A DNA stretch of 64,000 nucleotides. Source: Mytilus trossulus (taxonomy: Eukaryota; Mollusca; Bivalvia; Mytilida; Mytilidae). A program made the position numbers and the translations under genes. Numbering within the stretch: the first letter of the stretch is position 1; every line of letters begins with the position of its first letter. The stretch covers positions 91,754,059 through 91,818,058 of the forward strand of contig NC_086374.1 in the NCBI RefSeq assembly GCF_036588685.1, read 5' to 3'. The notes beneath the pieces were generated by a model. It searched no databases, was not told the origin of the DNA, and saw only the letters and a list, made by a program, of their open reading frames with translations. Below, one piece after another: positions 24,001-32,387 of the stretch.

Positions 24001-24530
24001 TAAGTGATTTCAAAATATGTGTTGAATTGTTGAATGCCGTACGGTGGCTGCAGTTGTTGATATTATTGATCTTAGTTCTTCGGTGGAAAAAAAGTCTTAT
24101 TGGAAATCATATCGCATTCTCTTCTTCATATATTTGGATGATGGCCAACAGTTCTCAGAGCTAAAGCTGACATCCGATCACTATAATATTGTATTATCAT
24201 ATGTAAATAAACTCATCATAGATACCAGGACTAAATTTAGTATATACGCCGGATGCGCGTTTCGTCTACAAAAGACTCATTAGTGACGCTCGAATCCAAA
24301 AAAGTTTAAAAGGCCAAATAAAGTACGAAGTTGAAGAGCATTGAGAACCAAAACTCCTAAAAGTTTGGCCAGATACAGCTAAGGGGATATATGCCTTAGG
24401 TAGAAGAGCCTTAGTATTTCAAAAAAATGAAAATTTGTAAACAGTAAATTTATAAATATAATCATATGTAAACTCAATAATCTTACCTTAATTTGCAACA
24501 TAGAACTACGAGGAACAGAAATGACCGCAT
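8881..24530 (-). CDS. Secreted EGF-like plus clan GH-A-like hydrolase protein (14 exons, 740 aa)
   Basis: Fourteen exons join in frame at GT-AG junctions: 24530-24487, 23496-23348, 22430-22350, 19998-19869, 18861-18659, 17788-17648, 16673-16459, 14186-13983, 13086-12925, 12027-11863, 11713-11609, 11202-11001, 10068-9800, 9033-8881. The sum is 2223 nt with no internal stop. Domains: signal peptide 1-14; three Cys-rich EGF-like segments about 20-130; beta-rich lead-in 135-270; TIM-barrel-like region about 270-640; beta tail about 650-735. Key motifs are NVRFIMPGFE (278-287), ADD (368-370), YIEYSNEVWNG (391-401) and LLMYEGGPS (539-547). The Asn-Glu pair N396-E397 and E543 resemble the acid/base and nucleophile of clan GH-A glycosidases. 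From memory, similar motif strings occur in uncharacterised bacterial secreted proteins. Substrate unknown. Transfer from bacteria followed by intron gain is possible but unproven. Confidence 0.85.
9800..10068 (-). CDS. EGF/GH-A-like gene, exon 13
   Basis: Residues 601-690. SKYGSWGMLEY probably closes the barrel. After it comes a Cys-containing beta segment (LGYGCF, LRWRCAV). Acceptor TAAAG, donor TCG|GTAAAT. Confidence 0.85.
10380..10690 (+). repeat. Dispersed repeat family A, copy 2 (in intron 12)
   Basis: Same landmarks as at 1105-1425, including GGCAAAATC-like and CAAACGAATGAA sequence, then ATTGACAATTATG. It sits between exons 12 and 13 of the EGF/GH-A-like gene. Confidence 0.7.
11001..11202 (-). 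CDS. EGF/GH-A-like gene, exon 12 (candidate nucleophile Glu)
   Basis: Residues 534-600. KLLMYEGGPS places Glu 543 at the end of a strand, fitting the nucleophile of clan GH-A enzymes; it lies 146 residues after E397. Confidence 0.88.
11609..11713 (-). CDS. EGF/GH-A-like gene, exon 11
   Basis: Residues 499-533, mostly helical-looking and rich in Met, Gln and Ser. Exactly 35 codons with clean ATAG acceptor and AAG|GTAAAT donor. Confidence 0.78.
11863..12027 (-). CDS. EGF/GH-A-like gene, exon 10
   Basis: Residues 444-498, with KIVTVWAWQTGN and FKAIAITGYFDCNN, two likely barrel strands each followed by a polar loop. 55 codons, phase 0. Confidence 0.85.
12925..13086 (-). CDS. EGF/GH-A-like gene, exon 9 (candidate acid/base Glu)
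   Basis: Residues 390-443. Opens with IYIEYSNEVWNG: the Asn-Glu pair (396-397) after a beta strand is what clan GH-A enzymes use as general acid/base. 54 codons, phase 0. The donor is ACG|GTCTGT. Confidence 0.88.
13207..13427. mobile_element. MITE-like inverted-repeat element in intron 8
   Basis: The left arm (TGTGGATCCGTTTATTCTCG onward) is an imperfect mirror of the right end (CCAACGAATACCAATGAATC, then AACAG) over about 45 bp. No coding capacity. It resembles a foldback MITE. Confidence 0.6.
13983..14186 (-). CDS. EGF/GH-A-like gene, exon 8
   Basis: Residues 322-389. Contains IGANPWFNMPHAADDNF, a strongly patterned segment probably lining the active-site cleft, with two adjacent aspartates (369-370). 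Exactly 68 codons, phase 0 on both sides. Confidence 0.88.
14455..15560 (-). mobile_element. 3' end of a retroelement: RT C-terminal relic and tail (intron 7)
   Basis: On the - strand, 15560-15096 encodes a reverse-transcriptase C-terminal segment: NYPFLNGDVP, a stop codon, then YISQLERFARVC, LLHKGFLYHKL and ISHPMFF. I recognise this string pattern from molluscan RT proteins. The stretch down to 14455 is the 3' tail; it shares GACCATAGAGCA, CAGCAGAAGGC and GTAGCGAGAA with 58020-58205. One in-frame stop and lack of upstream RT mark it as 5'-truncated and dead. Exact class (LINE or Penelope-like) is undetermined. Confidence 0.65.
15645..16080 (+). mobile_element. Second RT C-terminal relic, opposite strand (intron 7)
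   Basis: On the + strand KLKSSLRKFHGRHHELVDRY (about 15663-15722) is a common C-terminus of molluscan RT elements. It is followed by a tail with CACCCCTAGTTTGTTGTGGG and TTGACTGTCCCTTTGGTATC. A degraded sibling lies at 55686-56040. It is head-to-head with the relic at 14455-15560, so two elements inserted here in opposite directions. Confidence 0.65.
16459..16673 (-). CDS. EGF/GH-A-like gene, exon 7
   Basis: Residues 250-321. Carries NPVRNVRFIMPGFE and LRYMDFLHTN, which I read as the first strands of the barrel-like domain. Acceptor TTTTAG, donor ACG|GTAAGA, phase 0 at its end. Confidence 0.88.
17648..17788 (-). CDS. EGF/GH-A-like gene, exon 6
   Basis: Residues 203-249, beta-rich, with GNYTLLYDGEGDISF and a glycosylation sequon at N-Y-T. 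Acceptor TTTCAG, donor G|GTACCA, phase 1 at both ends. Confidence 0.85.
18659..18861 (-). CDS. EGF/GH-A-like gene, exon 5
   Basis: Residues 135-202. It starts the hydrolase-like region with VSVGINVGGLSYYSSE and contains a typical long loop (WDTNEQNLVNWRNDGYPASL). No cysteines, so the EGF-like part ends at the exon 4/5 boundary. Confidence 0.85.
19330..19773. mobile_element. 444-bp MITE with perfect 17-bp terminal inverted repeats (intron 4)
   Basis: TATAGGTGGCACGGTAG at 19330-19346 is exactly mirrored by CTACCGTGCCACCTATA at 19757-19773. TA at the tips suggests a TA target site, as for mariner-like elements. No ORF of its own. It lies between exons 4 and 5 of the EGF/GH-A-like gene. Confidence 0.85.
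19869..19998 (-). CDS. EGF/GH-A-like gene, exon 4 (third EGF-like segment)
   Basis: Residues 92-134, with CGCSTNCHQGTCWNGQCECF and GYSGNDC, closely resembling the exon 2 module and so probably an internal duplication. Acceptor CACAG, donor GTATGT, phase 2 at its end. Confidence 0.85.
20096..21944 (+). mobile_element. About 1.85-kb dispersed bivalve-type element (intron 3)
   Basis: Starts CTAGAGGCTATAAAGAGCCT then TCACCTTGGTCT, and ends TTTGGGCCAGGTGAGC. A partial copy with the same start lies at 54718-55180. The interior has two diverged versions of one block (near 20930-21400 and 21410-21860: AGGTTGTC, AAAATGTC, CCATCTTGGTT), so it is internally duplicated. No coding capacity. Confidence 0.7.
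20540..20658. repeat. Foldback nested in the 1.85-kb element
   Basis: Left arm AAATGAAAGTGGCCGCAT (from 20540) pairs with ATGCGGCCACTTTCATTT (to 20658). The arms extend to about 34 bp through GTGTTCAT/ATGAACAC. The loop is about 50 bp. Confidence 0.8.
22350..22430 (-). CDS. EGF/GH-A-like gene, exon 3 (second EGF-like segment)
   Basis: Residues 65-91, containing CLCQDGW and CIWDCQC. It completes the module begun in exon 2. Acceptor TTAAG and donor G|GTCAGT; phase 1 on both sides. Confidence 0.8.
22580..22876 (+). repeat. Dispersed repeat ending in GGAC/GACG-rich tract and GGGCATAAAAA
   Basis: Between exons 2 and 3 of the EGF/GH-A-like gene. It contains TCAACTAAATCAAAAACTAC, a GACGGACGGACGAACGG-type simple tract (about 22785-22820), CCAGAAAACATAATACCCCT and ends GGGCATAAAAA. 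This layout is typical of short dispersed bivalve repeats. Confidence 0.65.
22890..23040 (+). repeat. Dispersed repeat family A, partial copy 3 (in intron 2)
   Basis: Matches the centre of the family at 1105-1425: AAATCAAAAGCTCAAACAAA, CTGTCATAT and CATTTCCTAACGTA. Confidence 0.6.
23348..23496 (-). CDS. EGF/GH-A-like gene, exon 2 (EGF-like)
   Basis: Residues 15-64. The cysteine spacing CPNDCHWNGKC..CQCFEGFIGNDC is a classic EGF-like module, and CGCKGHGTC starts a second. The donor used is G|GTTCGT, weaker than a nearby GTAAAT, but it is the one that keeps frame with exon 3 and completes the second module. Confidence 0.8.
24221..24420 (+). repeat. Dispersed repeat family B, copy 2 (in intron 1)
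   Basis: ATACCAGGACTAAATTTAGT, GCGCGTTTCGTCTACAAAAG, AGTGACGCTCGAATC and GTTGAAGAGCATTGAG match the copies at 6429, 30278 and 34412. Confidence 0.75.
24487..24530 (-). CDS. EGF/GH-A-like gene, exon 1 (signal peptide)
   Basis: ATG at 24530-24528 opens MRSFLFLVVLCC, a compact hydrophobic signal peptide. The exon ends AAG before GTAAG (phase 2). It is the only upstream ATG exon I found whose phase fits exon 2. The 5' boundary of the transcript is unknown. Confidence 0.75.
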
Positions 24531-24769
24531 TGTACATTTAAATATACACATACTGAGACAAATTTATGATAAGGTCGTATTTGATAATAAGATACCAAAT
24601 AAAGACAGCACATGTTATAAGGTCATTTGGATTAAAGGAAATTTGTTTATAAGTTCTTACTATTACATAGTAGGTATATTGCCAAGCTGTAGAAGCGCTT
24701 TGTCTAGTGATTTCATCAGGCGGGTCAAAAACACAGTGGCGTATAAAGTGGGTCAAAGAAAAATTAGAA

Positions 24770-25020
24770 AAAAAAAGAATTTCAATGGAAATTCAAAACG
24801 AGAAGTGCTTAATCACATGCAAAAATTAAAAGCGCTACACATCAAACGATGGCATATTCCAAACGTGGACCAGGCATTATGTTGGAAATGGTGGATTGAA
24901 CCTGGTTTTATAGCTAGCTAAGCCTGGTAGTTTTATAACAGATGCTTATAATTTCATTTTATTGACAATAAAACATCAAAATTTCAAAAAATTGGGATAC
25001 AGCAGTAAAAATTGTGTTAT
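24770..25020 (+). repeat. Dispersed repeat family A, copy 4
   Basis: Immediately upstream of the EGF/GH-A-like start. Shares TTCAAAACG, CAAACGATGG, GTGGATTGAACCTGG, TTTATAGCTAGCTAA and ATTGACAA with other copies. It may contribute promoter or 5' UTR sequence to that gene, which is inference. Confidence 0.7.
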
Positions 25021-25589
25021 AATCAAAATCACTAAAACAAGTAACTATTTAAAAAAAAAACCTCAAAATTACAAAATCAGTTTAAAAAAGCCAAATTTTA
25101 CTTTCAAAACCTAGATAATTTTTTTAATTAGTTCTTGCGTAATGATTCCGCTACGCAACTACTTAAAATGAATATTCTAATACAGTTCATTTAAATAAAA
25201 AAACAGAGGTTCTTATTTGATGCAAATGATATACTTATAAAGGAAAGTTTCTGAATATAAGATAAATGAATAAGTAATGCAGAAAATTAAGTCGGGATTC
25301 ATTTCCGTTCAACTATGTTCCTTTCTAATCACTTTACTATTAGTTTATTTTTTAAAGCTCTTGATCATTCTAGAATCTCATTTCAATTATCAATTTTTTT
25401 TTCATAAATATATGGGCAATGTTACATACTGAATTCTAATGCAACAACGAGTGTAATGTAAATTTTGGTTGGATAACGTCCCTTTTTTGTTACATGGCAT
25501 CAATTGATGCTATGGGACGTACGCGCAAGCGCAGACATCATATGACCGATCTTAATTACTAATGAACGTTGTTTTTGTCAGTTACAATA

Positions 25590-25710
25590 GAAAAAAACTC
25601 CGAGGAAAATTCAAAAAGGAAAATCCAAAATCAAAAGGCAAAATCAAAAGTCCAAACACATCAAACGAATGGATATCTGACTTGGTACAGGAATTTTCTA
25701 ATGTAGAAAA
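25590..25710 (+). repeat. Dispersed repeat family A, partial copy 5
   Basis: ACTCCGAGGAAAATTCAAAA, GGCAAAATCAAAAG, CACATCAAACGAATGGA and ATTTTCTAATGTAGAAAATG. It is cut off by the foldback at 25723. Confidence 0.7.
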
Positions 25711-25722
25711 TGATAAAAATGT

Positions 25723-25866
25723 TGTATTTTAAGCTCCGACGGCTTCAATTGGGGATTTAATCGTCGCAAATATCTGTTTACTGTCTCCGCTAACGCGTCG
25801 CCAGTAATCTTAATTTGCGACCATCAAATCCCCAATTGATGCCGTCGGAGATTAAAATACAATATA
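25723..25866. mobile_element. 144-bp foldback element with about 52-bp arms
   Basis: The left arm (TGTATTTTAAGCTCCGACGG onward) mirrors the right arm (ending CCGTCGGAGATTAAAATACA) with about 90% match; CAATTGGGGATTT and AAATCCCCAATTG lie inside. The spacer is about 40 bp. Its transcript would form a long hairpin. Confidence 0.85.
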
Positions 25867-26139
25867 GTTTTCTCCTTATTCTTAGTGATATACAAAGAGT
25901 TTTGCGTTATATTTCCGCTACGTAAATCATTAAAATGAATATTCTAATACTGTTCCTTAAAACAGATAAACAGAGGTTCTTATTTGATATGAATAATATA
26001 CTTACAGAGGAAACGACCGATTTTATTGAACACAAATCATCTGAAATCATACAAAGTCGGAAATATTTGTCATATGACGTATAAATGTAGTGTTTGGTTC
26101 TTCTAAAATTTGTCTTTGAAACAATCATTTTTCCACTTT

Positions 26140-26813
26140 TTTTGGGGAGAAAATACAAAAAATCTAAGTCCATTTAAAAGTAAAATACAGAAAAAATGAA
26201 GTTATCTTTTACAAAATTTACTGCTGGATACTATCTTATGATCATAAATAAGCTTCTGTCCAAGTTTGGTACAAACCCAGGATAGTTTAAGAAAGTTATT
26301 AAAATTTTAAAAACTTTAACCACAGAGTGAATGTAATGTTTCCCGGCAGAAAAACTAAGTCCATTTAAAAGTAAAATACGGAAAAAAATGGATTTATTTT
26401 TTTACAAAGTTTACTTCTGGATACTATCTTATGATCATAAACAAGCTTCTGTCCAAGTTTGGTACAAACCCAGGATAGTTATTAAAATTCCAAAAACTTT
26501 AACCACAGAGTGAATGTTATGTTACACGCAGAAAAAACTAAGTCCATTTATAAGTAAAATACGGAAAAAGGGAATTTTATTTTTACAAAATTTACTTCTG
26601 GATACTATCTTATGATCATAAACAAGCTTCTGTCCAAGTTTGGTAGAAATCCAGTATAGTTTAAGAAAGTTATTAAAATTTCAAAAACTTTAACCACAGA
26701 GTAAATACTTGTGGACGCCGTCGCTGCCGCCGCCGACGACGACGACGGAATGTAGGATCGCTTAGTCTCGCTTTTTCGACTAAAGTCGAAGGCTCGACAA
26801 AAATCGATCCGTG
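26140..26813 (+). mobile_element. Pearl/HINE-like tandem-repeat element, copy 1 (left end missing)
   Basis: About three units of 181-193 bp with the core CTTCTGGATACTATCTTATG and AAACTTTAACCACAGAGTGA. The end module is CGCCG/GAC-rich, then hairpin TTCGACTAAAGTCGAA, then GGCTCGACAAAAA. The same end module closes 59024-60053. The left terminus TGTCTCGCC of the fuller copies is not visible here. Confidence 0.75.
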
Positions 26814-26973
26814 TCTTATACGATTTCGCGCATACGAAATTTAAAAACACTTTGTTTCAACACTTGCCCAGTTTTACCATGATTAGCGGGCATCTCCTAG
26901 AAAATATATATTTATATATCTAGTGATTTGCACAACGGTACTAATACAAGATGGTAAAAGAATACGTATGAGA

Positions 26974-27032
26974 TACTTTTGTACATGTTATAACTTGTGT
27001 CTTGTATTGTACAAATTATAACATGTACAAAA
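26974..27032. repeat. Inverted repeat, 17-bp arms
   Basis: TTTTGTACATGTTATAA and TTATAACATGTACAAAA flank a short spacer. A further partial repeat, TTGTACATGTTAAAA, follows at about 27035-27055. Confidence 0.75.
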
Positions 27033-27242
27033 TGCTTGTACATGTTAAAACCTGTTCAAAATCGCAACTAGTACAAGACGTTACAGATAACTTGTTGTGA
27101 ATAAAAAATCATAATGTTTTGGTTTTATTATTATAAACTATGAGTTATTCATTTTCAAATACTGTCCTTTACAAATGATGGGACCACTTAACATTTCTCA
27201 ACGCCAATGAATGAAGATAATTCGAAATATCAACTTGAAAAG

Positions 27243-27243
<1 letters not shown>

Positions 27244-27279
<36 letters not shown>
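27244..27279. repeat. (GT)n microsatellite, about 18 units
   Basis: An uninterrupted GT run from 27244 to 27279, directly visible. Confidence 0.97.
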
Positions 27280-27280
<1 letters not shown>

Positions 27281-29884
27281 ATTCATTTTAGGATGCATAA
27301 TAGCTTTCACGCACCTTTTCACTAGATTGAACGGGTTTATGTTACATAAGTTTGTATAACCACAAGCATTTTCATTGAATGTGGGCATCCGCATGCGGTG
27401 AATGTCTTTACATTTATCTTTGGTTATTCTACAACCTTCAAATGTTTTTAGTATAAATACATTTGTATACTGTAATTCAGTTTATTTACATGAAAACTGT
27501 TAAAAAACAATTTTAGTTAAGGTTACATCTGTAATTATACTAATAATCAACAATAACCTACTTAGAATTACATGTTACTGTGAATAAGTACACTACTCCT
27601 AGATATTATAGTGTTAAATAAATCTATGAAAGTTTGATTTATAGCACAGGTATTCATTTGAATAAAGACAGAAAAGTAATTAAATAAGAACAGAATTACA
27701 TGTGGAAAGGAGAAATTTGAAAACTATTGACCTGACAAAAATAAATAATCTCACCAATTCAGCTAAGTTGTATCATTGGTAAGTATACTACATCTCTTTA
27801 CTTTATGTATGACTGAATATTCTGACTCACAAAATGATTCAAATAGTACGAAATTGAAAAATGATTAATACAGCTCGTATCAGAAAACAATAAATGATTT
27901 TTCGCAATTATTGAAAACAAATGCTTATGCCAAAATAATCATTCCCAGCTTAGATTTTAAGTGGACAGTTGTTTTATTGGCAATCATAGTACATCTCCAA
28001 ATTTTCATATCAATGTTCATTTTTCATTATCATGTACTCGTCTCTAATAAGCATATGATTTGATACTTAACGTTTATATCATTCATTGTTATATAATTAT
28101 ATTGTTGTTGTTCAAATGCTGCGATTTGTATTGCGTGTACTGCTTAATCTTAATGTGTCTATCAATAGTTTTAAGCAAAATTACTAATAAAAAAAAATGT
28201 TTTTGAAATACCCGCTTATTTTTATATATTTTAAAAATTCTTATCAATGAACGAATACGTCATGCGTCACGTGGGTGCGTTCTGACAACCATTACAACTA
28301 ATGACTACTGATAGAAACGAAAGTTAAGAAGAATATTATCAACTGTTTTCAATTGTGACGTCTTTTGTCTTCATAGGTAATTAAATTGATTAGAAGTTAA
28401 TAGTTAAATTGTATCAGTCTATTAAGTGTAAGTGTGTGATTTTAGATAATAAACTTTAAATGCAAAATAAGTAACAAACTTCCTGGTTGATTTGTTGGAT
28501 AGTACAAATTATATATACCTCGACGGACAGATTTATAAATTCTACCGCTTCTTCTTTTCGGTTATTGAAATGATATTTTCTGTTAATTTATTTAAGTTAA
28601 GCTTTCAAAAGATGCCGAAATACATATACCAAAGGAAAAAGAAAATCAGAGGTTTGTGACATATCCAACTATAGCAGTCATCACGTGACTTTTGTGACGT
28701 CACACATCACCCGTATCAAGCCCAAGTAAATTGTATAGAAATGCATAGGGGCTTTCTGGAATCGATGAAATACATTACTTTAAGTTCATGATACTAAAAG
28801 TGTGGGTCTTTGTAGTAATTCCTCATATATTTAGAAATATAAATATTCCTTTTGGAAGAGTTTAAATTTTGATCTTCTCCCTTCCAAATGCTTTTGAAAA
28901 TTTGTCTTGTTGCCTCGATAGTTTACACTGTTAAATCATACAACTACGATAAATATTGGATTTTCTGTCGTCTTTAACCTTAAATTGCGATTTAAACAAA
29001 ACAGATGGAATAATTGTTGGTCTTTGTGCTTATTATTATATTCATAAATATTTGAAATATCGTATATAGAATAGTTTAATTTTCTATTATGTCCCTATAA
29101 AATAAGCTATTTTCAGAAAATCGGCTATTATTTTTCAAGATGGCGACCAGATTGACAGCGTGAGGGACATGGTAAAAATATTATTTGTACGATTTTTACT
29201 ATGAAAATTTAATAACTGTTGGATGCTCGCGTTTTCATTCATTGTCTTACCTTAGAGCAGCGTGTAATCGAACATTTGGTTCCTTTTTATCAAGCTTAAA
29301 CATGCTGTTGTTATTTTAATAAAATTTTGAAAAATGACGAACAAATAATTTCAAACGTAGAGGATGTTCGACACTTATTTTGTTAATGCACATAATTCAA
29401 TTTATTTTCTCTGTTTATATTGCAATTAAATATGACACGTTATTGTAACTATAAGAATAGCCTTAGACATAGCAAGATTAAGGAGATATTAATTAAGTCA
29501 TAACATCAACGTGATCAAAGAAAACAAACATGGCACCTAATCACGATGTAAGTTTTGACAATACTCATGTAGATGCATGTTTTGACAATAACTATGCCGG
29601 TTAGTGTTGTCCGATTATCAATGAAATTCTTTGCAATATTATTTTATATTTATAAAAGAAGACATCGAATGGATATAAACCGAGGTGAACTTAATATATT
29701 TTTCAATTTTCTTTAAATAATTCATCAGGTAACCAGTAAAAAAATCCTAATTGAACCAGTCACATGCAGAGTTATCGAACGTGATTATGACTGTAATAGT
29801 TGCATATGAAAACCAACAACACCATTACAAAAATGACCAACGGACATGCAAAAACGATCTACAAAACACATCATAGAAAATAAG

Positions 29885-30240
29885 TACTCATTGATGATAC
29901 CCAGTCGATATATGTCGGTAAACAGGAAGTTGAGTGAAGAATATTAAACCCCATTACACGGTATAGCTGACTAATATAAACCCAGAAACCAAATTCAGTA
30001 TTGTAAAGTTGTCAAAAAAATGTGCTCGGTAAACAGAAAGTTGTTGACTGATGAATCTGAAATGCACCACACGGTATAACTTTCTTATATTATAAACCCT
30101 GAAACCAAATTTCAGAAATCCTTTTCAAGAAGTGCTTGAGAAAAATGCGACGGAAATATTCATGGTACGGACGGACTGACGATTGGACAGACAGAGGAAA
30201 AACAGTATATCCCCACTTTTTTTTTAAAGCGGCGATATAA
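29885..30240. repeat. Dispersed repeat with internal duplication inside the left copy
   Basis: Two diverged halves share CGGTAAACAGGAAGTTG/CGGTAAACAGAAAGTTG and CACGGTATA, followed by ACGGACGGACTGACG and CAGTATATCCCCAC. Absent from the equivalent place in the right copy near 41940, so it inserted after the duplication or was lost there. Confidence 0.6.
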
Positions 30241-30277
30241 CTAAAGAGTGAACAACACGTATTTTACAGGCAAAGAT

Positions 30278-30448
30278 TACCTTAGCCGTATTTGGCACAA
30301 TTTTTTGGAATTTTAGATCCTCAATGCTCTTCAACTTTTTACTTATTGGCTTTTTAATATTTTGATATGAGTGTCACTGATGAGTATTATGTAGACGAAA
30401 CGCGCGTCTTGCGTACTAAATTATAATCCTGGTACCTTTGATAACTTT
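30278..30448 (-). repeat. Dispersed repeat family B, copy 3 (inverted)
   Basis: Reads on the - strand as GGTACCAGGATTATAATTTA, AGACGCGCGTTTCGTCTAC, then TTGAAGAGCATTGAGGATC. It interrupts the segmental duplication. Confidence 0.8.
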
Positions 30449-30901
30449 TTACGGATGTGATGGACCACACATTTTATTACAACTGTCAAGAAAGGGTCAA
30501 TTCACACATGCATGCAAATGTGAATACAATTAGTTCTTACAATAAAGCAACAATTGAATTAACATATTTCCGAAATTAATCTGTTCGTGCTAAAGGTGCG
30601 CAGTAACTTTCTTAAATTAAGAACATATTAAAATCGGCAACAACCTTGAGAATGTTAATCATGTTTATAATTTTATTAATGTGTGTTCCTGTTAACTCGT
30701 ATGTTCCTACTCAGTCCTCAGTATGAGATCATGTTACCTGCCTTTGGATAATATTGACTACTGGTATAAAATAAATGGGGTACTCATCCAATGATATTAT
30801 CTTACGAAATGAAGTAAACCTTTTCGGGTTGATTTATTTGAAGACAAAATAAAAAAAAAAGTGGCAGCTGATACTTATGCTCAATTAAATACAAGAAAGA
30901 T

Positions 30902-31270
30902 ATGAAAAATATTTTTCTCATGTTTGTCAGGTTAAAACCAAAACAAATAACGTATACATTCAAAAATGTAAAAAAAAATAAAATATTAAAACCTGGAATT
31001 ATACAGTTGAATATTTCAAAACAACATGTTATACAGTTATGTAAATTGAGAACTTCAAACCACAATTTACGCCTCGACAAAGGCACAAATAATAATATGC
31101 CTTTGGATCAAAGAATATGTAAATATTGTATTGATAACATGTTTCATTTTATATGTGAATGTAACCTCTATCAAGACGAAAGAAAAAGTTTCAATGATGA
31201 CATTGTTAATATAATACATCAATTATTGCTGTCTTTTTTCTCTCTATGTTTTCGTGTATTTCCGAGATGA
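30902..31270 (+). pseudogene. LINE-type reverse transcriptase C-terminal fragment
   Basis: The frame contains LRTSNHNL followed by LDQRICKYC and MFHFICECNLYQDERKSF. This is the zinc-ribbon-like C-terminus (C-x2-C...H-x3-C) common after non-LTR reverse transcriptases in invertebrates. No RT catalytic domain precedes it, so it is a 5'-truncated relic. Confidence 0.6.
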
Positions 31271-32387
31271 TCCTTTTGTACTTGATTTTATACTGAATAA
31301 AATTAGTTAATTTACTATCAGCAGTAGAAAACACGACAAAATCATGGCAAAATCTAGAGGAACTAACAACCCAAGGTTTAGACATAATGGAATAATGTTC
31401 TAATCTGAATTGTATCTGTAGTACCTGCAAAAAGGCTATTGATGTTATAAATATGAACAGGGACCAAGAGGGGACCAAAAAAGACCCTTATTATACTTTG
31501 TTATTGAAGTCAGCATTTGAAAATTTTATTTGAATATAAACATGTTGACAGTAGAAAAGTGTGTTCTTGTCTGCGACAAATGTCATAATTAACGAGACAA
31601 AAGAATGCCAGTAAAGTGTTGGTTGAGCGTTGAATGACATGTCTTGTCCTAGCAGTGCTGGATAATCCAGCTTTCTCACCTTATGTCATATTTCCAATAT
31701 CATTTTGTTTCATTTTAATAGGACAATGGCCAAATGTATGACTGTTGAAAGTCCAATAACTCTGGAATAGCATATAAAAACAGGTGAAAATCGAGCCTAG
31801 ATTTACAAATCACAAAATCACTTCAAAATTTGTATTGACCTGAACCAAGTACACTAGAAAAACATGTAAAATAAAACCCTGCCCTGATTGACTCCGACGA
31901 CCAAAATGCCTAAAGAAAACTATTATCTTAGCTGTATTTGGCAAAACTTTTAGGATTTTTTGGTACAAAATGCTCTTCAACTTCGTTCTTTATTTGGCCT
32001 TTTTAACTCCAGTATGAAAAAAACATAAAATTTACAAGATTGTTAGGTAAGTTCCTTTCAATCTCTTTCAAAAATGTAACCTTCTAAGGGAAGCAATTAA
32101 GTCATTCTGGAATTCGCGATATGTGAAAACAATGTACATACAGGAGTAGATATAGAGGAAAGGCAAAGAGGGGGACGTCATGGTAGACGTACTGCTCCAA
32201 ATTTATCAGTTGAAAGAAAGGATGTTATTAGTATGTTTTCAAAAGCTAAAAACTCTTTATTTATTCTTTTTACAACTAGTATTTTAAATATTTTTTTTTA
32301 ATTTATTCCAATTACATTTTTTTCTTGAACAATAGAATGTTCTGCTATGCTGATATATTTTAACGTGTATTATATATTTTAAGGAAT
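31271..32387. other. Upstream flank of the intact TRIM-like gene
   Basis: No gene. It contains an inverted partial copy of family B at 31918-32025. TTTTAAG just before 32384 could be a splice acceptor, which would put the start codon four bases into an exon and imply an upstream non-coding exon. Confidence 0.5.

Larger units (their letters stand above)
25140..26010. repeat. Local duplicated blocks 5' of the EGF/GH-A-like gene
   Basis: 25140-25240 and 25905-26010 are about 85-90% alike (CCGCTACG, AATGAATATTCTAATAC, CAGAGGTTCTTATTTGAT). Separately, 25275-25395 repeats 23660-23800 of intron 1 (GATTCATTTCCGTTC, CTTTCTAATCACTTTACTAT, AGAATCTCATTTC). The pattern suggests partial tandem duplication of the gene's 5' region. 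No second signal-peptide exon was identified. Confidence 0.65.
26814..28089. other. Non-coding stretch
   Basis: Besides the inverted repeat at 26974 and the microsatellite at 27244, I see no gene, recognisable element or conserved motif. Confidence 0.5.
28090..30570 (+). repeat. Segmental duplication, left copy (lacks the gypsy insertion)
   Basis: Collinear with 37980-42080. Shared landmarks: TTCAAATGCTGCGATTTG, CGTCATGCGTCACGTGGGTG, CTGATAGAAACGAAA, CCGAAATA..AATCAGAGG, GACCAACGGACA and GGACCACACAT. At CACGTGGGTGCG the right copy is interrupted by the LTR element at 38206-41496, so this copy is the unoccupied site. It may represent the 5' flank or first non-coding exon of the TRIM-like family, since it lies upstream of 32388; that is inference. 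Confidence 0.8.

Noticed and set aside
24493-24921. 142-aa open frame on the + strand
   Set aside because: It overlaps the signal-peptide exon of the opposite gene and a dispersed repeat; composition does not look coding.
27244-27279. GT run as a functional Z-DNA or regulatory element
   Set aside because: Nothing beyond a common microsatellite can be supported from sequence alone.
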